From Rubellimicrobium mesophilum DSM 19309 (lineage in GTDB: Bacteria > Pseudomonadota > Alphaproteobacteria > Rhodobacterales > Rhodobacteraceae), in assembly GCF_000600335.2 (NCBI RefSeq), contig NZ_KK088521.1, positions 124,001 through 188,000 on the forward strand: a stretch of DNA of 64,000 nt, written 5' to 3'. Shown here piece after piece: positions 1 to 7,892 of the stretch. The first letter of the stretch is position 1, and every line of letters begins with the position of its first letter. Under the pieces are notes generated by a model. The model was not told where the DNA came from and made no database searches. It saw only the letters and a program-made list of their open reading frames with translations. The translations under genes and the position numbers were made by a program.

Positions 1-196
1 CCGCGCCGGCGTAGAGGAGCCGGCCGGAGCCCCGGGCCAACCGCTCGGCCGCCGCGTCCACCGCGCGCGAGATCACCGGGAGCGCCGGCCCGACCGCCGC
101 GGCGGCGGCGAGCTGGCCCTCCCAGATCGCGCGGGCGACCTCGGGCGTGGTCCAGGCGTCGAGGTCGCGGTAGCGGGGATCGACGGTTTCGGGCAT
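1..196 (-). CDS. murQ: N-acetylmuramic acid 6-phosphate etherase, N-terminal part (cut by window edge)
   Basis: Only the first 65 codons lie in the window; the gene continues beyond the left edge. The translation from the ATG at 196 contains PRYRDLDAW, then IWEGQLAAAAAV, and ends at GRLLYAGA, which matches the start of MurQ, where the SIS sugar-binding fold begins with a G-R-L-x-Y-x-G-A-G-T-S-G segment. MurQ cleaves the lactyl ether of MurNAc-6-P in cytoplasmic peptidoglycan recycling, and the kinase that makes its substrate, anmK, is also in this window at 46.5 kb. It is divergent from the FAD oxidoreductase at 328. The catalytic part is not visible, so function rests on the N-terminal match. 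Confidence 0.8.
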   Translation of the reverse strand, partial: MPETVDPRYRDLDAWTTPEVARAIWEGQLAAAAAVGPALPVISRAVDAAAERLARGSGRLLYAGA

Positions 197-327
197 GGCG
201 TGGCTCCGGGCGAGGGTCTCTGGCCGAAGTAGCGGGACGGCGCCCGTCGTCCAAGTCCCCTGCCCTTGCCGCCGTCGCGAGGGACGGGCATCACCCAGGT
301 CGGATCGGTCAGGTTGGGAGCGGGCGC

Positions 328-1398
328 GTGTCTGGGAACGTGATCGTGGTCGGGGCGGGGATCATCGGCGCGGCCGTCGCCTGGCACCTCGCACGCGGAG
401 GGGCTCGGGTCACCGTCGTGGATCGGGGGGCGCCGGGGGGAGTCGCCACGCCCCGGTCCTGGGCCTGGATCAACGCGAGCTGGGGCCACCCCGACCACTA
501 CGTCCGGCTGCGGATGCGCTCGATGGAGGAATGGCGCCGCATGGACGGCATCGTGCCGGGGCTGGGGGTGAACTGGTGCGGCGGCCTCGTCTGGGACCTG
601 GAGACCGAGGAGGAGCTGCGCGGCTTCGTGGCCGAGAGGCAGGCGCAGGGCTACGACATCCGCCTCGTCGGGCGGGAGGAGGCGGCAGCGCTGGAGCCCG
701 CCCTGACCCACCCGCCGGCCCTTGCGGCCTATTCGCCGGCCGAAGGCGCAATCGAGCCGCTGGAGGCCACGCAGGCCATCCTGGCGGACGCCGAGCGCCG
801 AGGCGCGCACCTTCTCGTGGGGAACGGGGTCGAGCGGCCGCTGACCAAGGGGGACCGGGTCGCCGGCCTGCGGCTCGCCGATGGGACGGAGCTGACGGCC
901 GACCGGATCGTGCTGGCGGCCGGAGCGGGCACGACGGCACTCGCCGCGCAGGCGGGCGTCGAGGTGCCGGTGGACGAGTCGGCGGGGCTCCTCATCGTGA
1001 CCGAGCCGCTGGAGCCGATCCTCAACGGGCTGATCGTCGGGCCGGGGCTGGAGCTGAGGCAGCTCCGGGATGGGCGGCTCCTGGCTTCGGGGCACTACGC
1101 GGGGAGCGATCCGGGCGCGGACCCGCAGGCGACGGCGGAGCGGCTCCTCGCGACGGTGCAGGCCGGGGTCCAGGGCGGCGAGAGGCTCATGCTCGGCGGC
1201 CATGTGATCGGGCAGCGGCCGATGCCGCGCGACGGGCTGCCCATCGTCGGGGAGGCGAGGCCGGGACTCTACCTGGCCGTGACCCATTCGGGCGTCACCC
1301 TGGCCCCGGCGATCGGTCGCTTCGTGGCCGAGGAGATCCTCATGGGGCGCCGCGACCCGCTGATCGCGTCCTTCGGGCTGGATCGGGGCGCGGCGTGA
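328..1398 (+). CDS. FAD-dependent oxidoreductase of the DAO (D-amino acid / glycine oxidase) family
   Basis: This 356-residue protein has an N-terminal Rossmann motif GAGIIG at residues 9-14 in the context VIVVGAGIIGAAVAWHL, which binds the FAD ADP moiety, and a C-terminal segment RPMPRDGLPIVGEARPGLY followed by THSGVTLAPAIG, typical of the DAO superfamily (glycine oxidase, sarcosine oxidase, D-amino acid dehydrogenase). Such enzymes oxidise the C-N bond of secondary or D-amino acids. The start is a GTG preceded by a GGGAG at 316-320. No signal peptide or membrane segment is visible, so it should be cytoplasmic. The substrate cannot be told from sequence; a convergent amino-acid-type binding protein next door is only weak context. 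Confidence 0.85.
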   Translation: MSGNVIVVGAGIIGAAVAWHLARGGARVTVVDRGAPGGVATPRSWAWINASWGHPDHYVRLRMRSMEEWRRMDGIVPGLGVNWCGGLVWDLETEEELRGFVAERQAQGYDIRLVGREEAAALEPALTHPPALAAYSPAEGAIEPLEATQAILADAERRGAHLLVGNGVERPLTKGDRVAGLRLADGTELTADRIVLAAGAGTTALAAQAGVEVPVDESAGLLIVTEPLEPILNGLIVGPGLELRQLRDGRLLASGHYAGSDPGADPQATAERLLATVQAGVQGGERLMLGGHVIGQRPMPRDGLPIVGEARPGLYLAVTHSGVTLAPAIGRFVAEEILMGRRDPLIASFGLDRGAA

Positions 1399-1426
1399 AG
1401 GCGGGCGGGACGCGGCGGCCCGCCTT
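1398..1426. terminator. Hairpin between convergent genes
   Basis: A 9-bp perfect stem, AAGGCGGGC at 1398-1406 and GCCCGCCTT at 1418-1426, with an 11-base loop, sits directly at the stop codon of the oxidoreductase and just before the stop of the convergent binding protein. It has A and T ends on opposite strands, as expected for a bidirectional intrinsic terminator, although the T-tracts are very short. Confidence 0.55.
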
Positions 1427-1434
1427 CCCGGGCG

Positions 1435-2157
1435 TCAGTAGCTCGGCGCGGCGTCCCCGAACCACTTCGCCAGCAGCTCGTTCAGCGAGCCGTCCTCCTT
1501 CATGGCCGTGATGGCCTCGTCGAGCTTGGCCTTGAGCTCGGCATCGCTCTCGCGGACGCCGATACCGATCCCCTCGCCGAGCGGGACGGGATCGCCGATG
1601 AAGGTGAGCTCCCCGCCCGACGATTCGACGATAGGGGTGAGGTAGTCGGTGTCGCCGAAGGCCGCGTCCGCCTCGCCGTTCCGCACGGCCGCGACGGCTT
1701 CGTCCTGCGTGGCGAATTCGAGGAGCGTGGCGCTCGTCTCGGCGACGTGGCTGGCCTGGATGGTGTTGGTCTGCGCGGCGACGATGCCGGAGGTCACGTC
1801 CACGTCGGGCGAGAGGCCGACATAGCTCGACGGCGTGGGCGGGATGTAGTCCTGGGTGAAGTCGATCACGTCGTCGCGCTCGGGCGTGATGCTCATGCCG
1901 GCCATGATCGTGTCGTAGTTGCCGGAGACGAGGTTCGGGATGATCGAATCCCAATCGTTCGTCACCCATTCGCAGGTGAGGCCCGCGCGGGTGCAGAGCT
2001 CGTTGCCGAGGTCGATCTCGTAGCCTTCCAGCTCGCCCTGGTCGTTGAGGTAGCTGTAGGGCGGATAGGCGCCTTCGGTTCCCATGCGGACCACGTCCTG
2101 CGCGAGGGCGCCGGTCGCGGCGAGGGCCAGGGCGGCGGTAAGGGTCAGGGTTCTCAT
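1435..2157 (-). CDS. ABC transporter substrate-binding protein, family 3 (polar amino acid type)
   Basis: The 240-residue product starts with a typical Sec signal peptide (MRTLTLTAALALAATGALA, cleavage probably before QDVV) and continues with VRMGTEGAYPPYSYLNDQG, GYEIDLGNELC and MAGMSITPERDDVIDFT, the hallmarks of periplasmic family-3 binding proteins (HisJ/ArgT/GlnH). These capture polar amino acids or opines for an ABC importer. No permease or ATPase genes lie beside it in this window, so it is an orphan here. Two cysteines (CTRAGLTC) could form a disulfide. The ligand is not predictable by eye. Confidence 0.9.
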   Translation of the reverse strand: MRTLTLTAALALAATGALAQDVVRMGTEGAYPPYSYLNDQGELEGYEIDLGNELCTRAGLTCEWVTNDWDSIIPNLVSGNYDTIMAGMSITPERDDVIDFTQDYIPPTPSSYVGLSPDVDVTSGIVAAQTNTIQASHVAETSATLLEFATQDEAVAAVRNGEADAAFGDTDYLTPIVESSGGELTFIGDPVPLGEGIGIGVRESDAELKAKLDEAITAMKEDGSLNELLAKWFGDAAPSY

Positions 2158-2325
2158 GGCGCGGGTCTCCCGATGTCGGCGTCGTCGGCAGGCGTAGCGC
2201 GGCGGCGCGCGGACTCAAGGGGCGACGCGGCGTTCCCCGGCCGCGCGCCGTCGGGCCTTGCGGAGCGCGCGGCGCTTGGCGAAGCATGGGGGCGTGCGGC
2301 GCCGGGACCGCCGCCGAGGGCAAGA

Positions 2326-3780
2326 ATGTCGCTGTTCACGCTGGGCGTCACGATCTACTTCGTCGCCGCCGCCGCCTACATCGTGTCCGAGAACCGGCGG
2401 CCGCAGTCCGCCTTCGCCTGGCTGTTCCTGTTCCTGACGCTGCCGGTGGGCGGCCTCGTCATCTACATCCTGTTCGGGCGGATGCGGGGCGGCGTGGGCC
2501 GGACGCGCAAGCTCGTGCGGCAGGACGAGGGGCGCCAGCGCGACGGGGTGCGCGGCGCCGCGCAGGACGAGCACGACCGGGCCATGGAGCGCTTCGCCAG
2601 CCGGCCGCCCCTGGTGCGGCAGATGGCGAACCTCGCCCACGCGGCCTGCGGCGCGCTGGTCACCACGTCGAACCACGTCGAGGTGCTGGAGGATGCCAGC
2701 GCCAAGTATCCCCGGCTGCTCGCGGACCTCGAGGCCGCGCGCGGGACGATCCACCTGCAATACTACATCTGGCGGCCGGACTCGCTCGGGATGCGGCTCA
2801 TGTCGCTCCTCGAGGCCAAGGTCGCGCAGGGGGTGAAGGTGCGGATCATCTACGACCCCGTGGGCTCCTTCGGGATCAAGACGGCGATCTACATCCGGCG
2901 GATGCGGGCCCGGGGCATCGAGATGTGGCCCTCCTCCCCGCTCTGGCGCGTGCACACGATCTCGTATCGCAACCACCGCAAGATCGCGGTGATCGACGGG
3001 CGCATCGGCTACACCGGCGGCATGAACATCGGTCTGGAGCACCTCGATCCGGCCAGGGTCTACGGGCGGCAGGATTACCGGGAGTGGCGCGACACGCACC
3101 TGCGGATCACCGGCATGGCGGTTCGGTCGCTCCAGCGGGTCTTCACGATCGACTGGGAGAACGCCACAGGGGAGAAGCTGTCGGGGCCGGAGCACTTCCC
3201 GCCGCTCGCCGAGGGCGAGGTGGAGGACCGGCAGCCCGTGCAGCTCGTGCTCTCGGGGCCGGACTCGGAGTGGCGGGCGGTGCGGCAGCAGTATTTCGGG
3301 ATGATCGCCGCCGCGCGCGAGAGGGTCCGGGTCCGGACGCCCTACTTCATCCTCGACGCCTCGCTGGCCGAGGCGCTCAAGACGGCGGCGCTGTCGGGGA
3401 TCGACGTGTCGGTCATGGTCGCCGATGGCGGGCCGGACCAGAGGCTCGTCTATTGGGCGGCGCAGACCTATCTTGTCGAGATAGCGACGGCGGGTGTCGA
3501 AGTGCTGCTCTACGAAGGTGGGTTCCTGCACGCCAAGACGGTCGTCACCGACGGCTGGGTGGCCTCGGTGGGATCGGGGAACTGGGACATCCGGTCCTTC
3601 TCGATCAACTACGAGCTCAACGCACTGGTCTACGACACCGCCGTCGCGGCGGAGCTGGAGGCGGCCTACGAGCGCGACCGGGCCCATTGCCGCGTCTTCG
3701 ACCCGGATGCCTATCGCGCAGGCCCCCGCCTGCTCCGCTTCCGCGATTCGCTGGCGCGGCTCGTGTCGCCGCTGCTGTGA
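2326..3780 (+). CDS. cls: Cardiolipin synthase (phospholipase D family)
   Basis: The 484-residue product has two N-terminal membrane helices (about residues 3-20 and 32-48, around YFVAAAAYIVSENRRP and LFLFLTLPVGGLVIYILFG) followed by two PLD domains. Both HKD motifs are intact: HRKIAVID starting at His217 and HAKTVVTD starting at His402, the latter followed by GSGNWD. This is the bacterial ClsA layout, which makes cardiolipin from two phosphatidylglycerols at the inner membrane. I chose the ATG at 2326 because the first membrane helix begins right after it. The stop codon overlaps the start of the next gene (TGATG), so the two are translationally coupled. Confidence 0.92.
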   Translation: MSLFTLGVTIYFVAAAAYIVSENRRPQSAFAWLFLFLTLPVGGLVIYILFGRMRGGVGRTRKLVRQDEGRQRDGVRGAAQDEHDRAMERFASRPPLVRQMANLAHAACGALVTTSNHVEVLEDASAKYPRLLADLEAARGTIHLQYYIWRPDSLGMRLMSLLEAKVAQGVKVRIIYDPVGSFGIKTAIYIRRMRARGIEMWPSSPLWRVHTISYRNHRKIAVIDGRIGYTGGMNIGLEHLDPARVYGRQDYREWRDTHLRITGMAVRSLQRVFTIDWENATGEKLSGPEHFPPLAEGEVEDRQPVQLVLSGPDSEWRAVRQQYFGMIAAARERVRVRTPYFILDASLAEALKTAALSGIDVSVMVADGGPDQRLVYWAAQTYLVEIATAGVEVLLYEGGFLHAKTVVTDGWVASVGSGNWDIRSFSINYELNALVYDTAVAAELEAAYERDRAHCRVFDPDAYRAGPRLLRFRDSLARLVSPLL

Positions 3781-4502
3781 TGGCGCGCCCGAGGAGAGAG
3801 GCTGGGTGGCGGCTCAGGGTGGCGAGCTACAACATCCGCAAGGCGGTCGGGCTCGACTGGAAGCGCAAGCCCGAGCGCATCCTGGCGGTGCTGGACGAGA
3901 TCGCGCCGGACGTGGCGGTCCTCCAGGAGGCCGACAAGCGGCTGGGGCCCAGGCCGGCGGCGATCCCGCTCGGGCTCATCGCGACGCATGGGATCTTCGA
4001 GCATCTCGATCCGGGGCCGGGGCCGTCGCTCGGCTGGCACGGGAATGCGGTGCTGCTGAAGAAGGGCCTCAAGGGCGAGGTGCTGGACCTGATCGACCTG
4101 CCGGGGCTCGAGCCCCGGGGCGCCATCCTGGCCCGCATCCACAGGGAGGACGGCAAGGGCACCTTCGCGCTCGTCGCGGCGCATCTGGGGCTCAACCGAG
4201 GCTCGCGCCATCGGCAGATCGCGGCGATCATCGAGGCCACCAGGAACCTCGGGATGCCGGTCGTGATGGCGGGGGACCTCAACGAGCGCGCGCCCGACCG
4301 GCTCCTCGCCCCGTTCCACCGCGACATGAAGCTGGTGACGCCGGGGCCGAGCTTCCACGCCTCCCATCCCTTCGTGGCGCTCGACCACATCATCCTGAGC
4401 GGCAAGGTCCAGGTGGCGCGGGCGAAGGTCCATGCGACCCCCCTCGCCCACGTCGCCTCGGACCACCTGCCCATCTGGGCGGACATGACGGTGGCCCCCT
4501 GA
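3780..4502 (+). CDS. Endonuclease/exonuclease/phosphatase (EEP) family protein
   Basis: The 240-residue product shows the EEP superfamily active-site series: Asn18 in SYNIRK, Glu50 in LQEAD, His135 in AAHLGLN, Asp166 and Asn168 in GDLNE, and the terminal SDHLP at 227-231. Members are metal-dependent phosphodiesterases or phosphatases acting on nucleic acids or phospholipid head groups. The one-base overlap with cardiolipin synthase is common in proteobacteria and hints at a lipid-related role, which is inference. No signal peptide is seen. Confidence 0.85.
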   Translation: MARPRREAGWRLRVASYNIRKAVGLDWKRKPERILAVLDEIAPDVAVLQEADKRLGPRPAAIPLGLIATHGIFEHLDPGPGPSLGWHGNAVLLKKGLKGEVLDLIDLPGLEPRGAILARIHREDGKGTFALVAAHLGLNRGSRHRQIAAIIEATRNLGMPVVMAGDLNERAPDRLLAPFHRDMKLVTPGPSFHASHPFVALDHIILSGKVQVARAKVHATPLAHVASDHLPIWADMTVAP

Positions 4503-4508
4503 GAGGGG

Positions 4509-5290
4509 TCAGATGCTCTTCAGCATCCCGCCGTCGTAGAAGTAGGTCCCGCCGACGGCATAGGACGCGCGCGGCGAGCAGAGGAGACCATGAAGTCGGC
4601 CGTTCCTCCACCGTGCCGAGCGCTTGTGGGCGCGTGCTCGTTCGCGACGCCCTGGAGATAGGCTTCCCAGTCGCCGTTCTCGGTGAGCTGCTTGGCGGTC
4701 TTGACCCAGTCGGGGGTGAGGATGAGTCCCGGGTTCACCGTGTTGACGCGGATGTTCATGGGGATGAACTCGGTCGACATGGTCTTGGAGAGCATCAGCA
4801 GCGCGGCCTTGGTCACGTTGTAGATGGGCTCGTACCAGAGCGGCTGCGTGGCGCAGATCGAGGCGTTGTTGAGGATCGCGCCGCCCCCGCGCGGCGCCAT
4901 CAAGGGCACGAGCCCGCGCGCGAGGCGGACGGCGGCCATGACGTGCAGGTCCCAGTAGGCCTGCCACTTCTCGTCGGGCGCCTTGAGGATCGTCTCGTTC
5001 GAGCCGGTGCCGGCGTTGTTCACGAGGATGTCGCAGCCGCCGAACTCGCGCTTCGCGGCCTCGATCAGCGCGTCGCAGCCCTCGGCGGTGGCCACGTCGC
5101 AGGCCTGGGCCACGGCGCGGGTGCCGAACTCCCGCGCGATGGCCTGGGCCGCTTCCTCGGCGCGCGAGCCGTCGCGGGCGGCGATGAGGACGTGCGCGCC
5201 CTCCCGCGCGAAGGTCTGCGCGACGCCGAGGCCGATGCCGACGCTGCCGCCGGTGACGACCGCCACCTTGTCCTTGAGTCCGAGATCCAT
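4509..5290 (-). CDS. Short-chain dehydrogenase/reductase, frameshifted near the 3' end
   Basis: Residues 1-226 read as a classical SDR: TGGSVGIG at 13-20 for NAD(P), NNAG at 91-94, Ser144, Tyr157 and Lys161 in YNVTK. After NEHAP the frame breaks. Re-reading the DNA with a T restored at four places in the coding strand (near 4585, 4601, 4619 and 4627) yields IKRFGTVEELADFMVFLC and then SPRASYAVGGTYFYDGG, exactly the C-terminus expected for a classical SDR, ending at 4509. Uncorrected, the frame runs on to a stop at 4520. The inferred intact length is 261 residues. It starts 2 bp after smoS ends, so both form one operon. The substrate is unknown, perhaps a polyol or sugar. Confidence 0.75.
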
Positions 5291-5292
5291 CG

Positions 5293-6060
5293 TCAGGCCA
5301 TCCAGTTTCCGCCATCGACCCCGTAGGTCTGGGAGACCACGTAGTCGGAATCCGAGGAGGCGAGGAAGATCGCCATCGGGACGAGGTCCTCGGCCGTGCC
5401 CATGCGGCCATAGGGGACGGAGTCGCCCACGATCCGCTTCTTCTCGCCCAGCGGGCGGTTCTCGTAGCGGGCAAAGAGCGCGTCCACGCCGTCCCAGTGC
5501 TCGCCCTCGACCACGCCGGGGGCGATGGCGTTGACGTTGATCCGGTGCTTGATGAGGTCGAGCCCCGCCGACTGGGTGAAGCTGATCACCGCCGCCTTGG
5601 TGGCGCAGTAGACGGCGACGAGCGCCTCGCCCCGACGACCGGCCTGCGAGGCCATGTTGATGATCTTGCCGCCCTGCCCGCGCGCGATCATGCCTTTGGC
5701 GACCGCCTGGGTGGTGAAGAACACGCCCGCGACGTTGACGGCGAAGAGGCGGTCGAAGCTCTCGCGCGTGATCTCGACGATGGGGGCGGCGTCGAAGAGG
5801 GCGGCGTTGTTCACGAGGATGTCGATGCCGCCGAGCTCCCGCTCCACCTCGGCCACGGCCCCCTCTATGCTGTCCTGCCGGGTCACGTCCATCTCGACCG
5901 CCATGCCGCCGTCGAGGCCCTGGGCGGCCTGCCGCGCGCGGTCGATGTTGATGTCGGCGATGGCGACGCGGGCGCCCTCCCGCGTGTAGGCCTCGGCGAA
6001 GGCCAGGCCGATGCCGCGCGCGGCGCCGGTGATGAGGGCGCGCTTGCCGTGGAGTTTCAT
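5293..6060 (-). CDS. smoS: Sorbitol (L-iditol) dehydrogenase, SDR family
   Basis: The 255-residue SDR closely resembles the Rhodobacter SmoS/PolS sorbitol dehydrogenase, including NNAALFD, PIVEITRESFDRLFAVNV and the C-terminus QTYGVDGGNWMA. Cofactor motif TGAARGIG is at 11-18; catalytic residues are Ser138, Tyr151 and Lys155. The enzyme oxidises D-glucitol to fructose (and galactitol or L-iditol in related enzymes) with NAD. It is first in a two-gene operon with the neighbouring SDR. The smoEFGK transporter genes usually linked to it are not in this window. Confidence 0.88.
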   Translation of the reverse strand: MKLHGKRALITGAARGIGLAFAEAYTREGARVAIADINIDRARQAAQGLDGGMAVEMDVTRQDSIEGAVAEVERELGGIDILVNNAALFDAAPIVEITRESFDRLFAVNVAGVFFTTQAVAKGMIARGQGGKIINMASQAGRRGEALVAVYCATKAAVISFTQSAGLDLIKHRINVNAIAPGVVEGEHWDGVDALFARYENRPLGEKKRIVGDSVPYGRMGTAEDLVPMAIFLASSDSDYVVSQTYGVDGGNWMA

Positions 6061-6490
6061 GGTCTCTCCTTGCTTGTCGTTCGATGGCCGGTCCGTGGCG
6101 GCAGCCTGGGTCGGTGGCGCCGGGCCGGCGGAGTCGCTTGCCACCAAGCCCGTCCTGCGCGGCGGGATCAAGGGGCGAACGACGCGTCCGCGCCGCGACA
6201 CGGCGGCGAAGGGACCAGCCGAAGGAGTTCGCGACCGTCCCGAGCCGGCGCGCCCCCGATTCTCACGGCTGCCCCAAGTCGGGCCTGCTTGGGGCGGAGT
6301 CGGGGCGCGACCGCCACGTCTCCGCCTCAATCTCGCCGAAGATTCAACCGGAGCGAGAGAAACAACACCCTTTTGGCGGAGGCGGGGGCCCTTAACGGGA
6401 CGTTAATTTCTGTCCCAGGCCGGTTCCTTGGGAGCGGCCCTGCAAAGTCCCAGACCGGCCTCATGGCCTCTCAATCAAAGGAAATTCCTC
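6061..6490. other. Intergenic region between smoS and the Tad pilus locus
   Basis: This divergent 430-bp stretch carries no convincing gene. It holds the promoter of smoS at the left and, at the right, a CtrA-type box (6392-6406) and an A/G-rich ribosome-binding site for the first pilin (AAAGGA at 6477-6482). No tRNA or obvious structured RNA is visible. Confidence 0.6.
6392..6406. promoter_or_regulatory. CtrA-type binding site upstream of the pilin genes
   Basis: The sequence TTAACGGGACGTTAA is a perfect match to the full CtrA site TTAA-N7-TTAA, 85 bp before the first pilin start. CtrA is the alphaproteobacterial master cell-cycle and motility regulator and activates the pilin promoter in Caulobacter. 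Motif match is seen; the regulatory link in this organism is inferred. Confidence 0.6.
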
Positions 6491-6703
6491 ATGCGCAACG
6501 CGCTCGTGAAGACCTTCGCCCGCCTCCGCAGCGACGAGAAGGGCGTGACCCTCGTCGAGTACGGCATCGCCCTCGTGCTGGCCGTCACGCTCGGCACCTC
6601 GGCGCTCTTCGGCTTGGCCGGCAAGGTCGACGGCAAGATGGACGGCGCTTGCAACGTGCTGACCGCGACCAACGCCACCACGCCCGGCACCGGCGGCTGC
6701 TGA
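6491..6703 (+). CDS. flp: Flp-type (type IVb) pilin 1
   Basis: The 70-residue prepilin has a basic leader (MRNALVKTFARLRSDEKG) and the Flp processing site G18|VTLVEYGIAL with the conserved Glu23-Tyr24 pair of the mature N-terminus, then one hydrophobic helix. It is the major subunit type of Tad pili, cleaved by the prepilin peptidase at 16279-16746 and extruded by the CpaF/TadBC machine. I start at the ATG at 6491, preceded by AAAGGA, since the leader would otherwise be too long. Two cysteines lie near the C-terminus. Confidence 0.92.
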   Translation: MRNALVKTFARLRSDEKGVTLVEYGIALVLAVTLGTSALFGLAGKVDGKMDGACNVLTATNATTPGTGGC

Positions 6704-6719
6704 GCAAGGAGAAAGCGAC

Positions 6720-6944
6720 TTGTCCAAGTCAACTGTGAGAACAGGCGTCAAGATGGCCGGGTCGCTTCGCAGGACTACCGTTCGCTTCGGCAAGGACGAG
6801 AAAGGTGTGACCCTCGTCGAGTACGGCATCGCCCTTTTCTTGGCGGTATCCGTAGGTGCGGCGGGCCTGATGGGCCTGGGTGGTAAGGTCGAGGACAAGA
6901 TCAACGCCGCCTGCGACACGCTGGACCCGAGCTGCGTGCCCTGA
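6720..6944 (+). CDS. flp: Flp-type (type IVb) pilin 2
   Basis: A second 74-residue prepilin with the same KDEKG|VTLVEYGIAL processing region (cleavage after Gly29, Glu34-Tyr35). It lies 16 bp after the first pilin. The start appears to be TTG at 6720, because AAGGAG at 6706-6711 is well spaced for it, while the first in-frame ATG at 6753 has no ribosome-binding site. The leader is then unusually long (29 residues). The mature C-terminus carries two cysteines (NAACDTLDPSC). A duplicated pilin next to the first is common in Tad loci. Confidence 0.88.
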   Translation: MSKSTVRTGVKMAGSLRRTTVRFGKDEKGVTLVEYGIALFLAVSVGAAGLMGLGGKVEDKINAACDTLDPSCVP

Positions 6945-6978
6945 AGTCCTGTTTCCCAGTGCTGTTTTCGCAACCTGT

Positions 6979-7004
6979 CGGGAGGCCGCCTGCTCGGCCT
7001 CCCG
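6979..7004 (+). terminator. Strong hairpin between the pilin genes and cpaB
   Basis: CGGGAGGCCG (6979-6988) and CGGCCTCCCG (6995-7004) form a perfect 10-bp stem with a 6-base loop, without a T-tract. In tad operons such a hairpin usually limits read-through or protects the abundant pilin mRNA, giving much pilin and little machinery; that role is inferred. Confidence 0.6.
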
Positions 7005-7034
7005 GCCATAGACGCTTCAATTCCGGAGTCGCTC

Positions 7035-7868
7035 ATGCGCGTCAGTTCGATCCTCATCGTCCTCATCGGCTTCGGCGTGGCCGGCGGGTCGGTCTACGCC
7101 GCCCGGGACTACCTCGAGATGCAGGCCAAGGCCGGACGTGACGGCCAGATGGCCACGGTCGCCGTCCTCGTCGCCGCGCGGGACATCGCGCTCGGCCAGA
7201 CCATCGAGCCGCACATGATCACCACCCAGGACTGGCCGGTCGACTCGGTGCCGCCGGGCGTGTTCACCGACTCCGCCATGCTCCTGCCCGACCCCGGCGA
7301 GCAGCCGCGCCGCGCGATGCGGGCCATCGCCCAGGGCGAGCTCCTGACCGCCAACCGCGTGAGCGACTGGGGCGAGAAGGTGACCATCGCGCAGACCCTG
7401 GCCGAGGGCACCCGGGCGATGGCGATCAGCGTGGACGCCCAGACCGCCGTCGGCGGCTTCGTCACGCCGGGCGACTTCGTGGACATCGTCCTGACCCAGG
7501 GCGGCGGCGAGGAGCTGCGCGCGGTGACCATCCTCCAGAACATCCGCATCATCGGCGTGGACCAGGACGCGAGCGAGCAGACCGACGCCCCGTCGGTCGC
7601 CCGCACCGTGACGGTCGAGGTCACGCCCGACCAGGGCCAGCGCGTCGCCCTCGCCCAGCAGGCCGGCAAGCTGTCGCTGAGCCTGCGCGATCCCAACGCC
7701 TCGGTGGACGAGGCCCTTCCCGCGATCAACCTCAGCGACCTCCTGATGATCGAGAAGCCCGCGCCGGTCGAGGTCTCGGCCCCGGCGGAGGCCGCGCCCG
7801 AGCCCGCGCCCATCCGGCGCAGCATCGTGGTGCGCCGCGCGGGCGTCCCCACCACCGAGGATTACTGA
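7035..7868 (+). CDS. cpaB: Flp pilus assembly protein CpaB/RcpC
   Basis: The 277-residue protein begins with an N-terminal membrane anchor (SSILIVLIGFGVAGGSVYAA) and contains a SAF domain (about residues 42-105, starting TVAVLVAARDIALGQTIEP) followed by the RcpC region with TPGDFVDIVLTQ and the long Pro/Ala-rich tail. CpaB is a periplasmic component that normally works with the CpaC secretin. Here no secretin gene follows; three TadE/G-like genes come next. Confidence 0.92.
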   Translation: MRVSSILIVLIGFGVAGGSVYAARDYLEMQAKAGRDGQMATVAVLVAARDIALGQTIEPHMITTQDWPVDSVPPGVFTDSAMLLPDPGEQPRRAMRAIAQGELLTANRVSDWGEKVTIAQTLAEGTRAMAISVDAQTAVGGFVTPGDFVDIVLTQGGGEELRAVTILQNIRIIGVDQDASEQTDAPSVARTVTVEVTPDQGQRVALAQQAGKLSLSLRDPNASVDEALPAINLSDLLMIEKPAPVEVSAPAEAAPEPAPIRRSIVVRRAGVPTTEDY

Positions 7869-7892
7869 GGACGCGGAAGGGAGGGCCGAGCC

